A DNA stretch of 64,000 nucleotides, taken from NCBI GenBank assembly GCA_034008185.1, contig CM067082.1, positions 83,885,684 to 83,949,683 of the forward strand. Direction: 5' to 3'. The translations under genes were made by a program, and so were the position numbers. The notes beneath the pieces are model-generated. The model searched no databases, was not told where the DNA came from, and saw only the letters and a program-made list of their open reading frames with translations. The stretch's first letter is position 1. Every line of letters starts with the position of its first letter. Positions 21,491 through 34,200 of the stretch are shown piece by piece. Origin of the DNA: Gorsachius magnificus (Eukaryota; Chordata; Aves; Pelecaniformes; Ardeidae).

Positions 21491-23020
21491 CATTTTTATT
21501 CATCCTTTTTGAGCGCTTTTACAGTATGCCAGATAACTTGTTGTCCCATGTGGACAGATCCTTTTATGATGATCCTTTTATTAAATTTAAAAGTCTCTTT
21601 TGCTTCTGCTTGTGACCTGAGGTATCGTAGCATGAGGTGTCATTACAGCTGTGGCTGTTGGTGAGGCAAGTGGGGCAGCACCTTGTTCTTAGGAATTGGG
21701 GTAATGCTGAACTTAAAATAGTAACTTTAAGTATTGGGTTGTATGGGATATATGGCATACAGAAGGATTCCAGGCATGTTTTCCCACGCTGCTCTGCCAA
21801 GGTTTCCTAGTTTTTACTTGCAGTGCGTCTTTATAGCTTGGATTCCTCATGGACAAATATATTCAATTCTAAGAACTGTGCTGTTGCTACTGACATGCAG
21901 CAATGCACAAGAAGTGATTGTGTGATTACCAGTCTCTTTCATAACCTTAGCTTCATTGCAGGCAACTTTCTTCATGGAAGTAGAGTCAAATTCTTGACTG
22001 TAGAGAAATGCTGGCACCCCTACTGTCCTGGAAACTGATGGAGGTACAAATATAATTGTTTTGCTTCCTTTTTCTGCATGTGAAGATGAAATTTTTGTCT
22101 TCTAGAGGAGGTTAAGCTGCAGAATGTTAATTCTGATATTGAAAGAGTAGAGTCTTATACTTGGAGTTAGTGCTTTGTTGCTGTTTGAATTTGACAGTAG
22201 ATAGCTTGTTATTAATTTAAAAAACAAACCCCTCAAATTCTATATAGCTTATCACTGTGGAGACATATGTCTCTATCAAGTAGATAGCCTATATGTTTAA
22301 ATTCATCCTTTTTGCTATGCCGCAGCTGACTGAAGCTATCTAATGCTCTGTTTTGACCAAAGTTTAAAATGGAGCAGCAGTCTTTCCATCATAAAGCTGC
22401 CTGGGATAGGCTGTTCATATGACTTGCTGATTTCTGAATAACAGCTTGTGACAATTTTTTTTACGGCTAAAAAAACAATGGCTTACTGCTATTTCTGAAC
22501 TATTAAAAAAAATGAAACACGTTGTTTGTCATGATTCAAGTATAGAGGCTCTAAGTACCACGTGTGCTCCAGTGATAACCTCCCTTCTGTTCTGTGTTGG
22601 TGTATTATGTCAAATACAGTCTTTGTGCTGTAGTACAATGACTGTCAGCTTATCCATTGGGGTTCTTAGTAGTGACCTTTTCAGTTTTGAACACAAACAT
22701 GTTGGAAATGTTGGATTTCTCCCAAGTGGAATGAATGTGTGCTACTGTTCCTGAGTATCTTCTTTTGATATCTTTGAACTTGGAGAATGCAAAATAGCTT
22801 GTTCTTTTACATATCTTAAATGTGGAGCCTAGCAAAAGTCCTCAGTTTTGATGTAGTTAAATCTGGAAGTGACTCTTAAAATGCTTGATAAATAGCAACA
22901 GCAAGTGCCTGTTCAATAAATATTTTAAAGCCATGTGTACATAATTATCAAAGGAAAAAATATTCTGTGCAAAATGATATCGGCAAATTATGTTATGCTT
23001 AATAGGCTGCTGCTTATAAA
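21491..23020. other. Probable intron, no gene seen
   Basis: AT-rich unique sequence between two CR1 copies. Short frames at 21564-22754 on both strands lack domain features or paired splice signals. Confidence 0.5.
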
Positions 23021-23059
23021 ATCATAGAATCATTTAGGTTGGAAAAGACCTTTAAGATG
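23021..23059 (-). mobile_element. CR1 3' tail fragment (39 bp)
   Basis: ATCATAGAATCATTTAGG followed by TTGGAAAAGACCTTTAAGATG is the reverse complement of the terminal 3' end of CR1 (tail repeat plus the 'CTTAAAGGTCTTTTCCAACC'-type block). Only the terminal 39 bases remain. Orientation is minus. Confidence 0.88.
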
Positions 23060-26000
23060 TGGTGTGTTGGCCAGATTCAGTCCTATAACCACTGTCTACT
23101 GTATTCATTAATGAGAGAGAAGAAAAGGTGTGGAAGAATCAGGTGAGAAGCAGGGCCTGATGCAGTAGGACTGCTTTGACTGTAGAGGGTGCTGGGGCCA
23201 CTGTACTTGGTGCTAGTGGTGGATGAGGAGCTGAGCAGGCCCCCTTGGGGAAGAAATGTGAGAAGAGTAGAAAGACTCTGATTCCCTTTGTCTCCAGAAG
23301 TTGAGGACCCTCTCTTCTGGCAGCCTCCAACTAAGGTGGAAAGGTGAAAGAGGAAGGACTCTTCCTTAGTAAGGTGGATATTGAATCCAGCTGAGGCTTG
23401 CTCCCTCAGCTTGCCTGTTCCTTTAGTCTTCTCATTGTCTCTGCAATGAAGGAGGCATTAAATGTCTTGGTGCATGCACTTTCTTCTTTCATTCATTTTC
23501 CAGGAAAAGAAATCATAGCCTCTGTCAAACTTCTCTAAGGTGCCTGGAGAGCCTTGGTCAGGGAGACAGTCCTGATTTGGAGGAGTGATCTGCTGGGTCC
23601 TTCTCCCTTGCATGTCATCTTCTGGTATCTGTTTCCTATGAGGTTGTAGCCCACGGTGTTATTGGGGTTGTAAATACAATGCTGTGCTCCAGAGCACTAT
23701 AATAGGGCAAATGCCTATTGCAAAAGTGTCTCTGAAACTTCCCCTGCCAGAAGTGGATGGAGCTTTGTTGCTCTATTTTGGCTACTGGGCCAATGCAAAG
23801 TGGGAGATTGGAGGGGAACCCACCAGGATCAGCCTCAACTAAGCATGAGGTATGAACTTGGGCATACTTGTGGGTGATGCCAGCTTCCAGATGCAGCATT
23901 GAGCTGCCAGTTTAGTAACAAAATAAGATCTTACTTTTCTAGGTTAAATTTGGCATATGTGGTGGCCATCGGTTATTTCACTGTAACTGTGTGCAGATAG
24001 AGCCTGTAATTTGAACCCCTTTCGCAATCGCTGCAAGCGGGCAAATGTGAAGTACAGAACTCATATGCTAATCAAAAAGGTGTCAGTCAAAAACTGTCTT
24101 GTTTTAAACATATGCAGATTTTAGCCACACAAATATTTGAGGTATCTGGACTGCTACAGGCATTTCTACCCTAAATGAAATGAGGTGTGCGTACAGGTGT
24201 CTAATCAGTTTTGGTACTGTTCAGAAACTTCTTGTAGACTTACGTTCAGTCAAGTGACTGCAGTATGTTGAATGTAAGACTTTAACCACAGAAAATTACT
24301 TTGCTCTAAATCTTGATTCTCAGTTTAAGATTGAGGTTGAAAACTCCCCACTATAATAAACTTGAACAGCTTTTTCATAGGAGATGATCTCAGTGCTTTA
24401 ATTGTAACTAAGATGATATCTTTAATACCAAATATTATGCACATATTAAAATTACTGATTATTTTTCACTTTTAGTAGGAATCAAAATTCTAGCTATTTA
24501 GATTTGCTGTAAGTCTTTTTGTGGGGAGGGAGCTTCATGTGAAGGCTTTCTTAATTCAGGTCTTAAGTGATTCTTATGCATGTACAAAAGTGAGCTGGAT
24601 ATTAGTGTTTCCTCAATGTTTTTTCTCCTGTGAATGTTACAGGATTCCTCTTAAAAGCCATTAAACTGATGAATCTGCTTTATGAACCATGAGAAAACAC
24701 AGTTAAGAGTTAAAAAGGAATGTGAAGAGTATTAGAGATAAAACATTAAGAGGTAAACTTTTTTAATACTAGTAATGTCTTTAGGCTAGTGGAAAACTGG
24801 CTGTTTTCAGTTTCATTCTCATGGGAAAGGCTGGTAATTTTCAACATCAGTTAAGTATGTTCGTGTTAGTGAGGTAACTTGCACCAGATATGTGGTGCTC
24901 CAAGTATGAGTTGTCTTAGCAGAAGACCTGCTTCTCAATAAGCTAATACTGAGAGAAACAGGAGGGGGGTTTTTTGTTTGTTTTAACAGAGAAGTAACTC
25001 TGGCTTTATTAAAAACAAACAAAAAACTTTTAACCTTCTCTGGTGGACTTTTCTGCCAGCTGTTACTGAAACTGGTGTGCCCTGGCTCATTAGGCTGTGC
25101 AGCTGAGGCTGCTGTGCTGGCTGGGAAGCTGGGCATTTATGGTCGAGTTCCTGTTATTGACTGGCTCTAGAGAAAAATGCCAAATTCCACCAGACATAAT
25201 ACAGTAGGTCCACTGTGGGAGACTTGTGCAAATGCTGTTTTGACATTTTTTTTAGACTAGGATTTTTATTTTTCTGTTTCTAGGGCTATTTTCTTGACAG
25301 GTTTTTTTCCAGGCTCTTGAGCAAGGTTTGCAAGCAATTAAGAAAATGACCAGCCTTAACACAGTGTCTTAGCAGGCCTGGGTAATGTGGAACAAGAAAA
25401 GCATTTGCAAACCTTTTTGCAATTGTAGTATGAGATGTGAGCTGTCATCCTTTTTTTATACACTGAAGATGTGTGTGTCAGATAAGTGGCTTAATAGTTG
25501 TTTGGGCTTGGTTTTGGAAATACTGGTGCACTTTTAGAAAGGTGATCTGCAGTATAATCAATACAGTAGAAAAGCAAAGTACGTTTGCTGCTTTGACATT
25601 AATTTGTCACAATTTATAAGAATCATTTAAACACGAATTCATGGATGGGCAAAACCAGACTTCTAACATTAAAGATAAAATCTGTGGCTTTTCAAAAAGT
25701 GTTGAAGGCTTCCTTCATTTGAATACTTTCCCGCAAGATAGCATTAATATGAACTTACTGTAGTTTTTTCCTATATTGGGTGCTATGTAGCTCACCATGC
25801 AGAAAGTGTTTAATTTTTCTCTGAGTACAGCTTTGAAATCCCTTAGAGCTAGAATTGTTCCTGAGTGATCTAAATAGTTTCATTCAAAGCTTTTCCATGT
25901 GTCAACAATTTATAGTTGTGATGAACTAGAGGTCCTGTTATGAGCAAAAGTGGCTCTGTTTATCGACCTGCTTTCTTCCAGATATAAATGCTAGCAGATC

Positions 26001-28664
26001 CTTCTGTGCTGTCTGTACCTTGCTTTTTCCTTATCCACACAGTGGGTATTTGGGAGGTAAATTGAAATATTTGTTCCTTAAGCTGGAGTGTATATTGGTC
26101 TGAATCAGTTGCAATCACGCAGTTAAGGGAGCCTTGATTTTTTTTAAGTTGGATACTTAATCTTGTTGGCTTTGGTATTTCTGTACTCTTCAGTCCTTTA
26201 AAAAATGAGTTAATTTTCAAAGCCTGCGTACCATGAAATATGCTGGCTATTAAATATGGTTTGTAGACTACCTTTGGTATTACTTTTCTTAACCAAGAGA
26301 ATGTTACTCTTCTCTGAACAACAATGTTAATATATATACTAGGGTTTATTCTTTTTGGTATTATGAATTAATAGGCTTTTGCTTGTTTACTGCACAATAA
26401 TATTTTCCTGTGGCTGGGGCCAACCTGGACTCAGTTAAAATGACTGAAGCACCAACAGTTGGAAACCCTTTTACTTAATGCAGCTTTAGCTCTTCTGGGG
26501 GAGAGGAGTGAAGATGAGATTTCCAGCTCAGGAGCTGGGCTACAACCAAAAACAACAGAAAGGAAAGGTACCAACTATCAGGCAGTTGCCAGAGGTTTTA
26601 AGTGCCATGGGCAGGGGCTTCTGTGGCTTGCTTCCTTCTTTGCTCCTTTTAAAGGTGTTCGGAGTAGAAATCTTCCTGCCATCAAGTGAAAGATCTCTTT
26701 AGTCTTGTTTTATAGATTTAAAAGCTTGTTTTTCTTCCAGGTTTTCTATTTAAAGTTGCTCTTGGCTTTGAAAGAACTTCTTACTCGATTTAACAAGTTG
26801 AATAAATTCAAGTGAAGAAAATACTCTCTCTCTGCACCTGCTGAAGAAGCCACTGTAGCGGGGGAGTTCAATAAAGTCATCCTATGTGTCTAGCCAGTAG
26901 CTTCCTCCAGTTTGGGAATTTTAGTCTTTCAAATATGTAGCAATTGTGTACTGACTTAATTTTTGCAAACTTTAGTCTGTGGTAGTACAATTAATCTTTA
27001 AGGGCTTGAATTGTATAGAAACAGTTTGGTATATATTTTTAAACTGTATTAAAATTCATCTTAAAAAAAAAACCCTAGAGATGTGTCTGCCTTAGATAAA
27101 ATGTGAAATCTAGCACATGGGGAGTTTATTCTTCAGAAAATTTGATACTTTTCATTAGATCTAAGGTATGGGCATTTGAGGGTGAGGCATTAAGGCCAGT
27201 GAATGGTTAGTTTTACCCTCTGTGGTCCAGGTCAGTTAATGTACCTTAACTAGATTCTGCACTTTGTTTTCCTGCTGCCCATGGCTTGCAGTCTAATGAG
27301 AAGTGGAGGGTGTCTGTATAGCCAGCAGCCTGCTGGAATGCGAGCAAATTGGTTATTCAAGCAGCTTTATCTTTGAAGCTGGATCCTTATACCAGGGCTG
27401 TTAAGAATATCTCTCCAGACACTAAACATCTCCCCCTCCCCTTCTTTCTTGGAATAGTAAATTCTCACCCCTTCCCTCAAGTAAGAGGCAAACAAAACTT
27501 TGTGTAGAAAATGTCACCATGATCTCTTCAAGCTTAGCTAGCTCATCTATAACTCAAGAGAAGTTTTTTTAATGACAACTGTCTGGTGCTCTTAATGAGT
27601 CTTGTTCACAGTTTGTTTCCAAACATACAGCAAAAGGAAACAAAATTAGGGGTTCAACCACCTGTTCAGTCTTACGGGAGGAAGGCTGTAGGTCCAGGGG
27701 GTTGGGTAACACTTCTCAAAAAAGAGAAGAGAGAATAAATCATAAATAGTTATAATGATAGTAAATATTTTAGGGTAAAATTATAGTATAAATGTGCAGA
27801 TCTTTTAAAAAGTATACCTAGCTTCTTTTTGCTTTTTCAGAAGACTTTTATTGAATAAAAATACTTTGATTTAAGGAAGTATCTTGGCTAAGACATAGAT
27901 TAAACTGTTGAAGTTGGATTACTAAGACTGGGGATGTACAACACCAAAGCTCACAGGTCAGTTTACTAGAGCTATGAAATCATCAGAAATATAATAGCAG
28001 GGCTACTGAAATATAACTTCATTCTCCTGGGGAGAAAACAGCTGAATTCCAGGTTGTAATTTAATCAAATGACCTGAAAATTATAATGGTTTTCTTAATC
28101 TTGCAGTTTTGATAAAAGCAGAGAAACTTATGGAAAAACTATGAAAGGGCCTAGAAAATGTCATTGTTGCTAGAAAGCATTTTGAAGAGTTCATAAAAAC
28201 TAATTTCAAGTTTGACTCTTAGTCTCAATAACAAGCTAGAGTTTAAGACTTCTAAAGGTGTAATTTTTACGTCAATAACTCATAATTTAGTTTAGAAACG
28301 AAAGTACTTCTGAAAACTGCTCTGTGTGTAAAGGAATAGTAGACCCATTTAAAAAAGAGACCTTCCAGTTTTACTTGAATGTATTGCCTTCCTCATAATA
28401 AAAGTTTGGTGTAACAGAACAAGGAAATATGGATAAATACAGAGAAAAATATTGTTGTGTAAAACTTATGACAGGAGAGTAATAGTCAATTTGTTTCTTG
28501 CAGGGGAGTTTCTTGCTTTGCCTGACAGAGAACCTTTTCCAAGATTTCATTTGGGTCAAAACCATTCGTCAAACCAACTCTCGCAGCCTTTAATCTAGAT
28601 ATTGGAAAGGGGGATTTGAGGACTTTGTCCTTCTCTCCTGTCATTTGCTTTGACAGTAAGACAC
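23060..28664. other. Probable intron with a possible conserved element
   Basis: Mostly AT-rich. 23150-23350 is GC-richer without a clear exon. 24001-24100 retains several CpGs and contains an octamer-like ATGCTAAT within otherwise CpG-poor DNA and could be an enhancer (see findings). 26481-26567 has an acceptor (TTACTTAATGCAG), a donor (GGAAAG|GTACCA) and two open frames, but neither is recognised. The remainder shows nothing beyond short homopolymers. Confidence 0.35.
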
Positions 28665-28820
28665 ATTATCACAGAATGGCAAGGGTTGGAAGGGACTTCA
28701 GGAGATCATCTAGTCCAATCCTCCTGCTAAAGCAGTGTTCATCCAGAGCAGGTTGTACAGGACATCGTCCAGACAGGCTTTGATTATCTCCAGAGAAGGA
28801 GACTCCACAACCCCCCTGGA
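28665..28820 (-). mobile_element. CR1 3' end fragment (~155 bp)
   Basis: Minus-oriented CR1 3' region: TATCACAGAATGGCAAGGG, then TTGGAAGGGACTTCAGGAGA, then TCATCTAGTCCAATCCTCC, then an internal segment ending in AGGAGACTCCACAACCCCCC. It differs clearly from the copy at 21026-21490 (AGGAGATCATCTAGTCC-type versus TAAAGATCATCTAATTCC), so it is a different CR1 subfamily. 5'-truncated, with no coding capacity left. Confidence 0.94.
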
Positions 28821-31206
28821 CAGACTTTTGAATAGTTTTAGTAAGATAAAATATAAAATAGTAATAAAATAGAAGAATGCATGCCATTTGCTGGGTGCAT
28901 TATAGAGACTTGTAAATTATAGCTAGATGGCTCCAACTTTTTAAAGACATTTAGCCTTGTATTCTCTGAAAGTGCTAGCTATGTGGACTGATTTCCTGTT
29001 ACGAGTTAGCAGAACCATGAACTACTTAAGAAGGTGCCAGTATGGCACAAGGAGTATGATTACAATCAAAACTTCTGTGCAGAAGCAAAAGAAATGGGAA
29101 GATATAGGCAGGTGTTCAGAGGAACTTTCAGTTAACTTCCAGATGCAAACTATATCTTGTAACAACTCAGGAATAGAGGATGGTGGATTTTTACAGCATG
29201 ATCAAGCGTCAGGTGAACAGTCTGTGTTCATTGCCTATTAACTTACTTTGTCTGCCTTACCTGGGAATGAATGTCCTGCTATGCTGGTTAGTGTTGTCTG
29301 GTTGATTCCCATTAGTTTTGCTCTCGATTGATATGACATGGATAGAGCAGAACAACACAGACTGTAGCTGATAGACTTACTTAATCTAGAAGTCTTGCAG
29401 AATTATAAATTGCATGCTCTCAATTAGGCAAAGCATGGGACAGGATCCTAATGAACTATTACAGGCAATACTTAGAAAGTGACTCAAATCATGTAATACT
29501 AATATTTCTTTCTTATTTAAATTGGATCCTATAATTCAGGGATTCAGCTGATACCTTGATTAGTGCTTTGACTAGTCATACAATATAAACACTTGAACCT
29601 CATTGCATAAATTGAACTATCAGTTTTGGTTTTATTCAAATAATATCAAACTCTTGTGTTGAAATCAGGTCTTGAAGGGAGCTGTGACAGCATTTTATAA
29701 AATATACAGCATTGGAGGATAAAGAGTTTTGAAAAGCAGATGGCAGTTTTGTGGTAAGTCTCACTTGTGTGTGTTAAAAGGAAAGTAAACTTGCAGAATG
29801 AAATACGAGATAGGCTTTTACAGTCCTAACATCTTACGTTTTTTGTAAGCACAATTTCTTTTGCGTTCTTCCCTTAAGGTTTTTAGCAACTTGAGTATTT
29901 TTCACTATAATGGGATGAGAAATTGAGTGATGTGGCATTATTCAGATTCCCACATCTTTTTTCATTTTGCTTTATCCCAGAGGCCTACTTTCAACTTGGA
30001 AACACTTCATACTGAATTGAGGACATAGTGAAGGTACTATTTTCAGTTTCACAGATGTTGAAAGACTCCAGTTAAGGAGAAAAATTGATGGGGGATGGAG
30101 GCTACCTTTGGAAATCCTAGAGCATCAGAAGTCTAATACTTTTCTTCTGTGTTTTTTGTCTCTTCTCTTGCCTGCGTGTGTATGCAGGGAATTACAGAAA
30201 GAGAACTCTGTCCCTTGCTAGTGGGTGTAAGTCCTCTGTGCATCAGAACTGCTAAAAGCAGTGATCAGCATGAACTGCTTTATAGATTTATCCACATTTC
30301 TTCTTTACTTTGGGTATTGAACCTCTGTGCTCATCACTTTGCTACACGCATATGTGTAATACAGCGGACCCTGGAATTTTGTCACAGTTAAAGTACAGAT
30401 AATGTGAAGCTATTTTAGTAAAGACCTGTCAGAACAGTTTCACCTTTCTCTCTTACTCCCTCAATCCAGGAAAAATTAGGCATCCTGAGCATCTTCAGGT
30501 TCATCCTGCTGAACTCAATTTGTTCCCCTCCTCTATGGAGGAACACGTTCCCTGCCCTGAACCCCCGCAAAGATGGGAGATCTCTTTGGCTCTAAAGAGT
30601 TAGTTACTTGTTAGGAGCGTTTTCCTCTTGGTAACTGAGCATTTAGCAGTTTCTGGAGTAACAGGTAGTCTGAAGTTAAAGCAGCAAAAGTGGTGTTTTG
30701 TTTGGCGAGATTTATGTTCTTTGAATGAAAGCACTTAGGATGAATTCATCCTAGTCAAATATTCTCTGTGCTGAGAAGGCAGAGCTGGTGTGATTTTTTT
30801 CTTTTAAAAAAAGCTTTTAATTTTCTTGTATGGAACAATTTTTTTATATACCTTGATCTTCAGCACTGTTGCAGTCACCTTCCATATGCTTATGTTTACA
30901 GGCCTTCAAATAAAAACCTTAGCTTTTGAATTGGAGCTCAGTGAGGGATATGAAGATCTTAGATTGCTGTCCATGCTGCTTCTGTTATGTTTAAAATGTA
31001 TACCCAGGACCTGTTACTTGATTTGGCAGCGCATCCATTTTTCTATGCCTCTTCCTATATGCCTGAGAAAATCCTGTGACCTATGGGAATGTAGAGCCTG
31101 CTACAGCAGGGAATGTTGAGCCTTCAAGTAGATTGAGTTGGCTGAGTGTCATCAGGAAGGATGGGACTTTTGCAACCTACACAGTCCGCAAGGTCAATTT
31201 GTTTAC
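28821..31206. other. Probable intron, one weak exon candidate
   Basis: 29013-29111 is a 99-base segment (33 codons) with an AG acceptor (CCTGTTACGAGTTAGCAG) and a weak donor (AGGCAG|GTGTTC). It is open in two frames, one reading ELLKKVPVWHKEYDYNQNFC. An in-frame stop just before the acceptor fits an exon edge, but the acceptor tract is poor. The rest is AT-rich with no repeats recognised. Confidence 0.3.
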
Positions 31207-31284
31207 AGATCTATACAGAAGAAATCTATAACCATATATTGCAGAAGATCTATACAGAAAGAACATATAATTATATATTAGAGA
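31207..31284. repeat. Diverged tandem duplication, 39-bp unit
   Basis: Two copies of an AGATCTATACAGAA...ATATATT unit with period 39 (31207-31245 and 31246-31284). The first 14 bases are identical (AGATCTATACAGAA) and the remainder is similar with a few substitutions. An old local duplication in AT-rich DNA. Confidence 0.88.
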
Positions 31285-34200
31285 TGCAGCACTGCAGTAA
31301 GAATACTTTTTTGTGGTAATTGAGATCTCTAGTTGATAGTCTAAAATGACAAGCTCCTAGATGTTCTTGAGGCTAGTTTCTCCATTTAGCCTTTAAATGC
31401 TATCACAGTGTGTTCATCTGAGAAAGTTCATCTAAGAAATGCCTACTTTAAATCACAGAAACATCTGTTATAGTATCTCATTAGTCAGTGACTACATATA
31501 CACTAGGGCTCAGGTTAAAACTGTAAAGTAACCATGAATCTAACTTGATTAAACCATGAGGAATGATGTGGGTGGTAGCATCAGCTCTGTTCTTATGCTG
31601 AATTTTTTTTGCTTGTGTTGTGCTATAGCTTGTATGGAGTCTGCAAACTGGAATTTTGCGGCTCCTGGCTACTGAAGTGGGAGTTCTCTCCTTTTTTTGG
31701 TCTTTGCAGGCATCTGAAATTGTAAGATACATCTAGCCATTTACTTGTCTGCTCAGTGGAACTTGCAATTTGATCCTCATCTATCTGACCAAAGCATCTC
31801 TGAAACACGTTTTCATATAATCATCCAAGTTAATTGCATTAGTTGCTCTGCTTAAACAAGTTAATATTGTGTTTAGTGGTTGTCTGCAAAGGCCATATAC
31901 AAATGTGATACAGCCATAGTGGGTTGTATAGCTTTGAAACTTAGTCCTTCAAGGGAAAACTTCTTGGAGTTAATAATTGTTTCTTTAGGAGTAAACTACA
32001 CTTGGGTTATTTGTATATGCTGAGACAGGGGAAAAAATAATCTTGCTGCCCACTGATTAGGGTACCCACCTGAGGTGTTATGGGTGATAGTTTGTATTTT
32101 TAGTTCAGATCATGTATGTACACTTTAGTAATTCCATCTCTTGTACAGAAGCTCTGATGCCCGCTCCAGAATAGCAGATAACCTTACTAGGTGACAGCCA
32201 AAGCCACAGGTTCAGATCTATATTGAAGACTGCTTTGATTTGGTAGACACTGTTTTCTGTCAGACTTGGGATGTTGCTCTTTATGAAATGCTAGCCCAAA
32301 GATTTGGGGTGGGATGTGGACACCCAAAACAAAAAACCCACGTGCTCAACAAAGCCACAATATTTTTCCTGGTGAAAGTTCTCTCTGGTATGTTCCCATG
32401 AAAAGTTTGATATAGCTGGAGCTTTTCCTTGTAAAACCCCTCTGCTTTGTCAGAAAACTGCTAACTAGCTCAAGAGTAGAGCTGTTTCTATGCCAAGCAA
32501 TAATCCCAGTAGTATTAGAGAGACATCATGATAAATGGTGCTTTTTCACAGAAATGGGACATAATTTTTAACATCTCAGAGGTTTTTCTGCCTGAATATC
32601 ATAACCACTTAAACTAATTGACTGTCTCAAGGCTGGAAGCTATGGACAACTTCAATTAAGAGAACTTTTTTCCAATGCAGTTATCTCGGCCAATAAATAT
32701 AACTGCTCAAATTCTTACCTTATAAGGTTCTAATTAAATATAGGAACAGGCTGGATGGCCCTTTTAACTGAATCTTGTAAACCATCTGGTTTTGGGTTTT
32801 TTAGAGTTAAACACTTCTGAAGTTAGGCTCTAAAAATGGCCATATTACAAGCACTTTTCAATACTATTTGATACTTGAGTGAGAATATTAACTCTGGCAA
32901 GTATGGGGATAAAGCAGAGTAATCCTAACATGCATTCTGTATTGGGAAGGTGTGATGGTTTGTGAGGGTTTTTGTTTTTCTTCTCTCCTCTGATTTATTG
33001 CCTGTTCTTCTAGCAACAAAGAATACCTTAGACCTTATGCACTTTTACCAATAAGATCCATATCTGTGGCCAGAATTGCATTAGTCTTTGAGTGGTATTT
33101 TTCTTTCTTGCCACAAAGACCCACCTAAACTGCCATTTTTAACAGTCAGTGAGCTCTTAGCATGTTAGTTGTGCTGAGTCTTGAAGATACTCATCTGGTA
33201 AACTTACTGTTTCAGTACTCTAGCAGGGGAACACATACTACATAATGCTGAACACAAGCATGGCCTTAGTAATAAAATGGCTAGTTTAAATGCCCTAGAT
33301 AGTTTTAGAAACAGTTAAGGCACTTTAAAAGTAATTACATATTCAACAGGTCCCTTGTGGGCAGATTTCACTTTGCTGAAATGTATCCTACCATTCACGT
33401 TTTATAAAATAGCTTGTCTCTAGCTTAAGCTTTGTTTTATCAGATTTATTGGCAAAACATTGTTAGGAAGACAAAACTGTTGTAATGTATGTGCTCAATG
33501 AGTTCCTCTTAGATGCACTGACTTGAGACTATACCACAGCTCCCTTGCTGAGCACTTATACATCAGTGGTATTTGGATAATCTGCTAAAGGGAAAACTTG
33601 TTTCTAGATTACTGTGTTCCTTACTGTAGAACAAAACTACTTTTCAGTGTCAATACACTTCAGTTGAAAGTAAACATGTATGCCAGTCTAGCTGGCTTCT
33701 CTCAAATTACACTTGGAAAGTAGAAATTAATAATATTTCTTTATTCTTTGAACTTCACGTCAATTCAGTAGGTATGTTAAAATGAAAAATAACAGAAATA
33801 TTAAAAACTTAAAGGTGCTGCTTAAAGCCACAATAATACAGAAAATTTTCTCTGGAAGTTGATCTATGGTCATGCACTATTAGATTATCTTCCAGTTGGA
33901 GAAATTGGTATGTTACTGTGGACCAATTATTAATGTTACTTTTCTGAAGCATATGTGGGAAGAAACAGTGCTGGTATGTCACATTCTTACTTCTGTGCTT
34001 TAAAAAAACCCCACTAAATGCACAAACATGTAGCTTCCCTGGTCCCATGAGTCTAGTGATTTGATTGATCATAATCTTGATCAGATGGCTTAACTTAGTG
34101 AATGCTATTATCAATTAGATTTTCATTGCCATGGGAATTGTACAGTTCAAGGTAGTTTCAGACTCTAGGTTTCCTATTTTTTCCTTCCTGTAAAAAAAAA

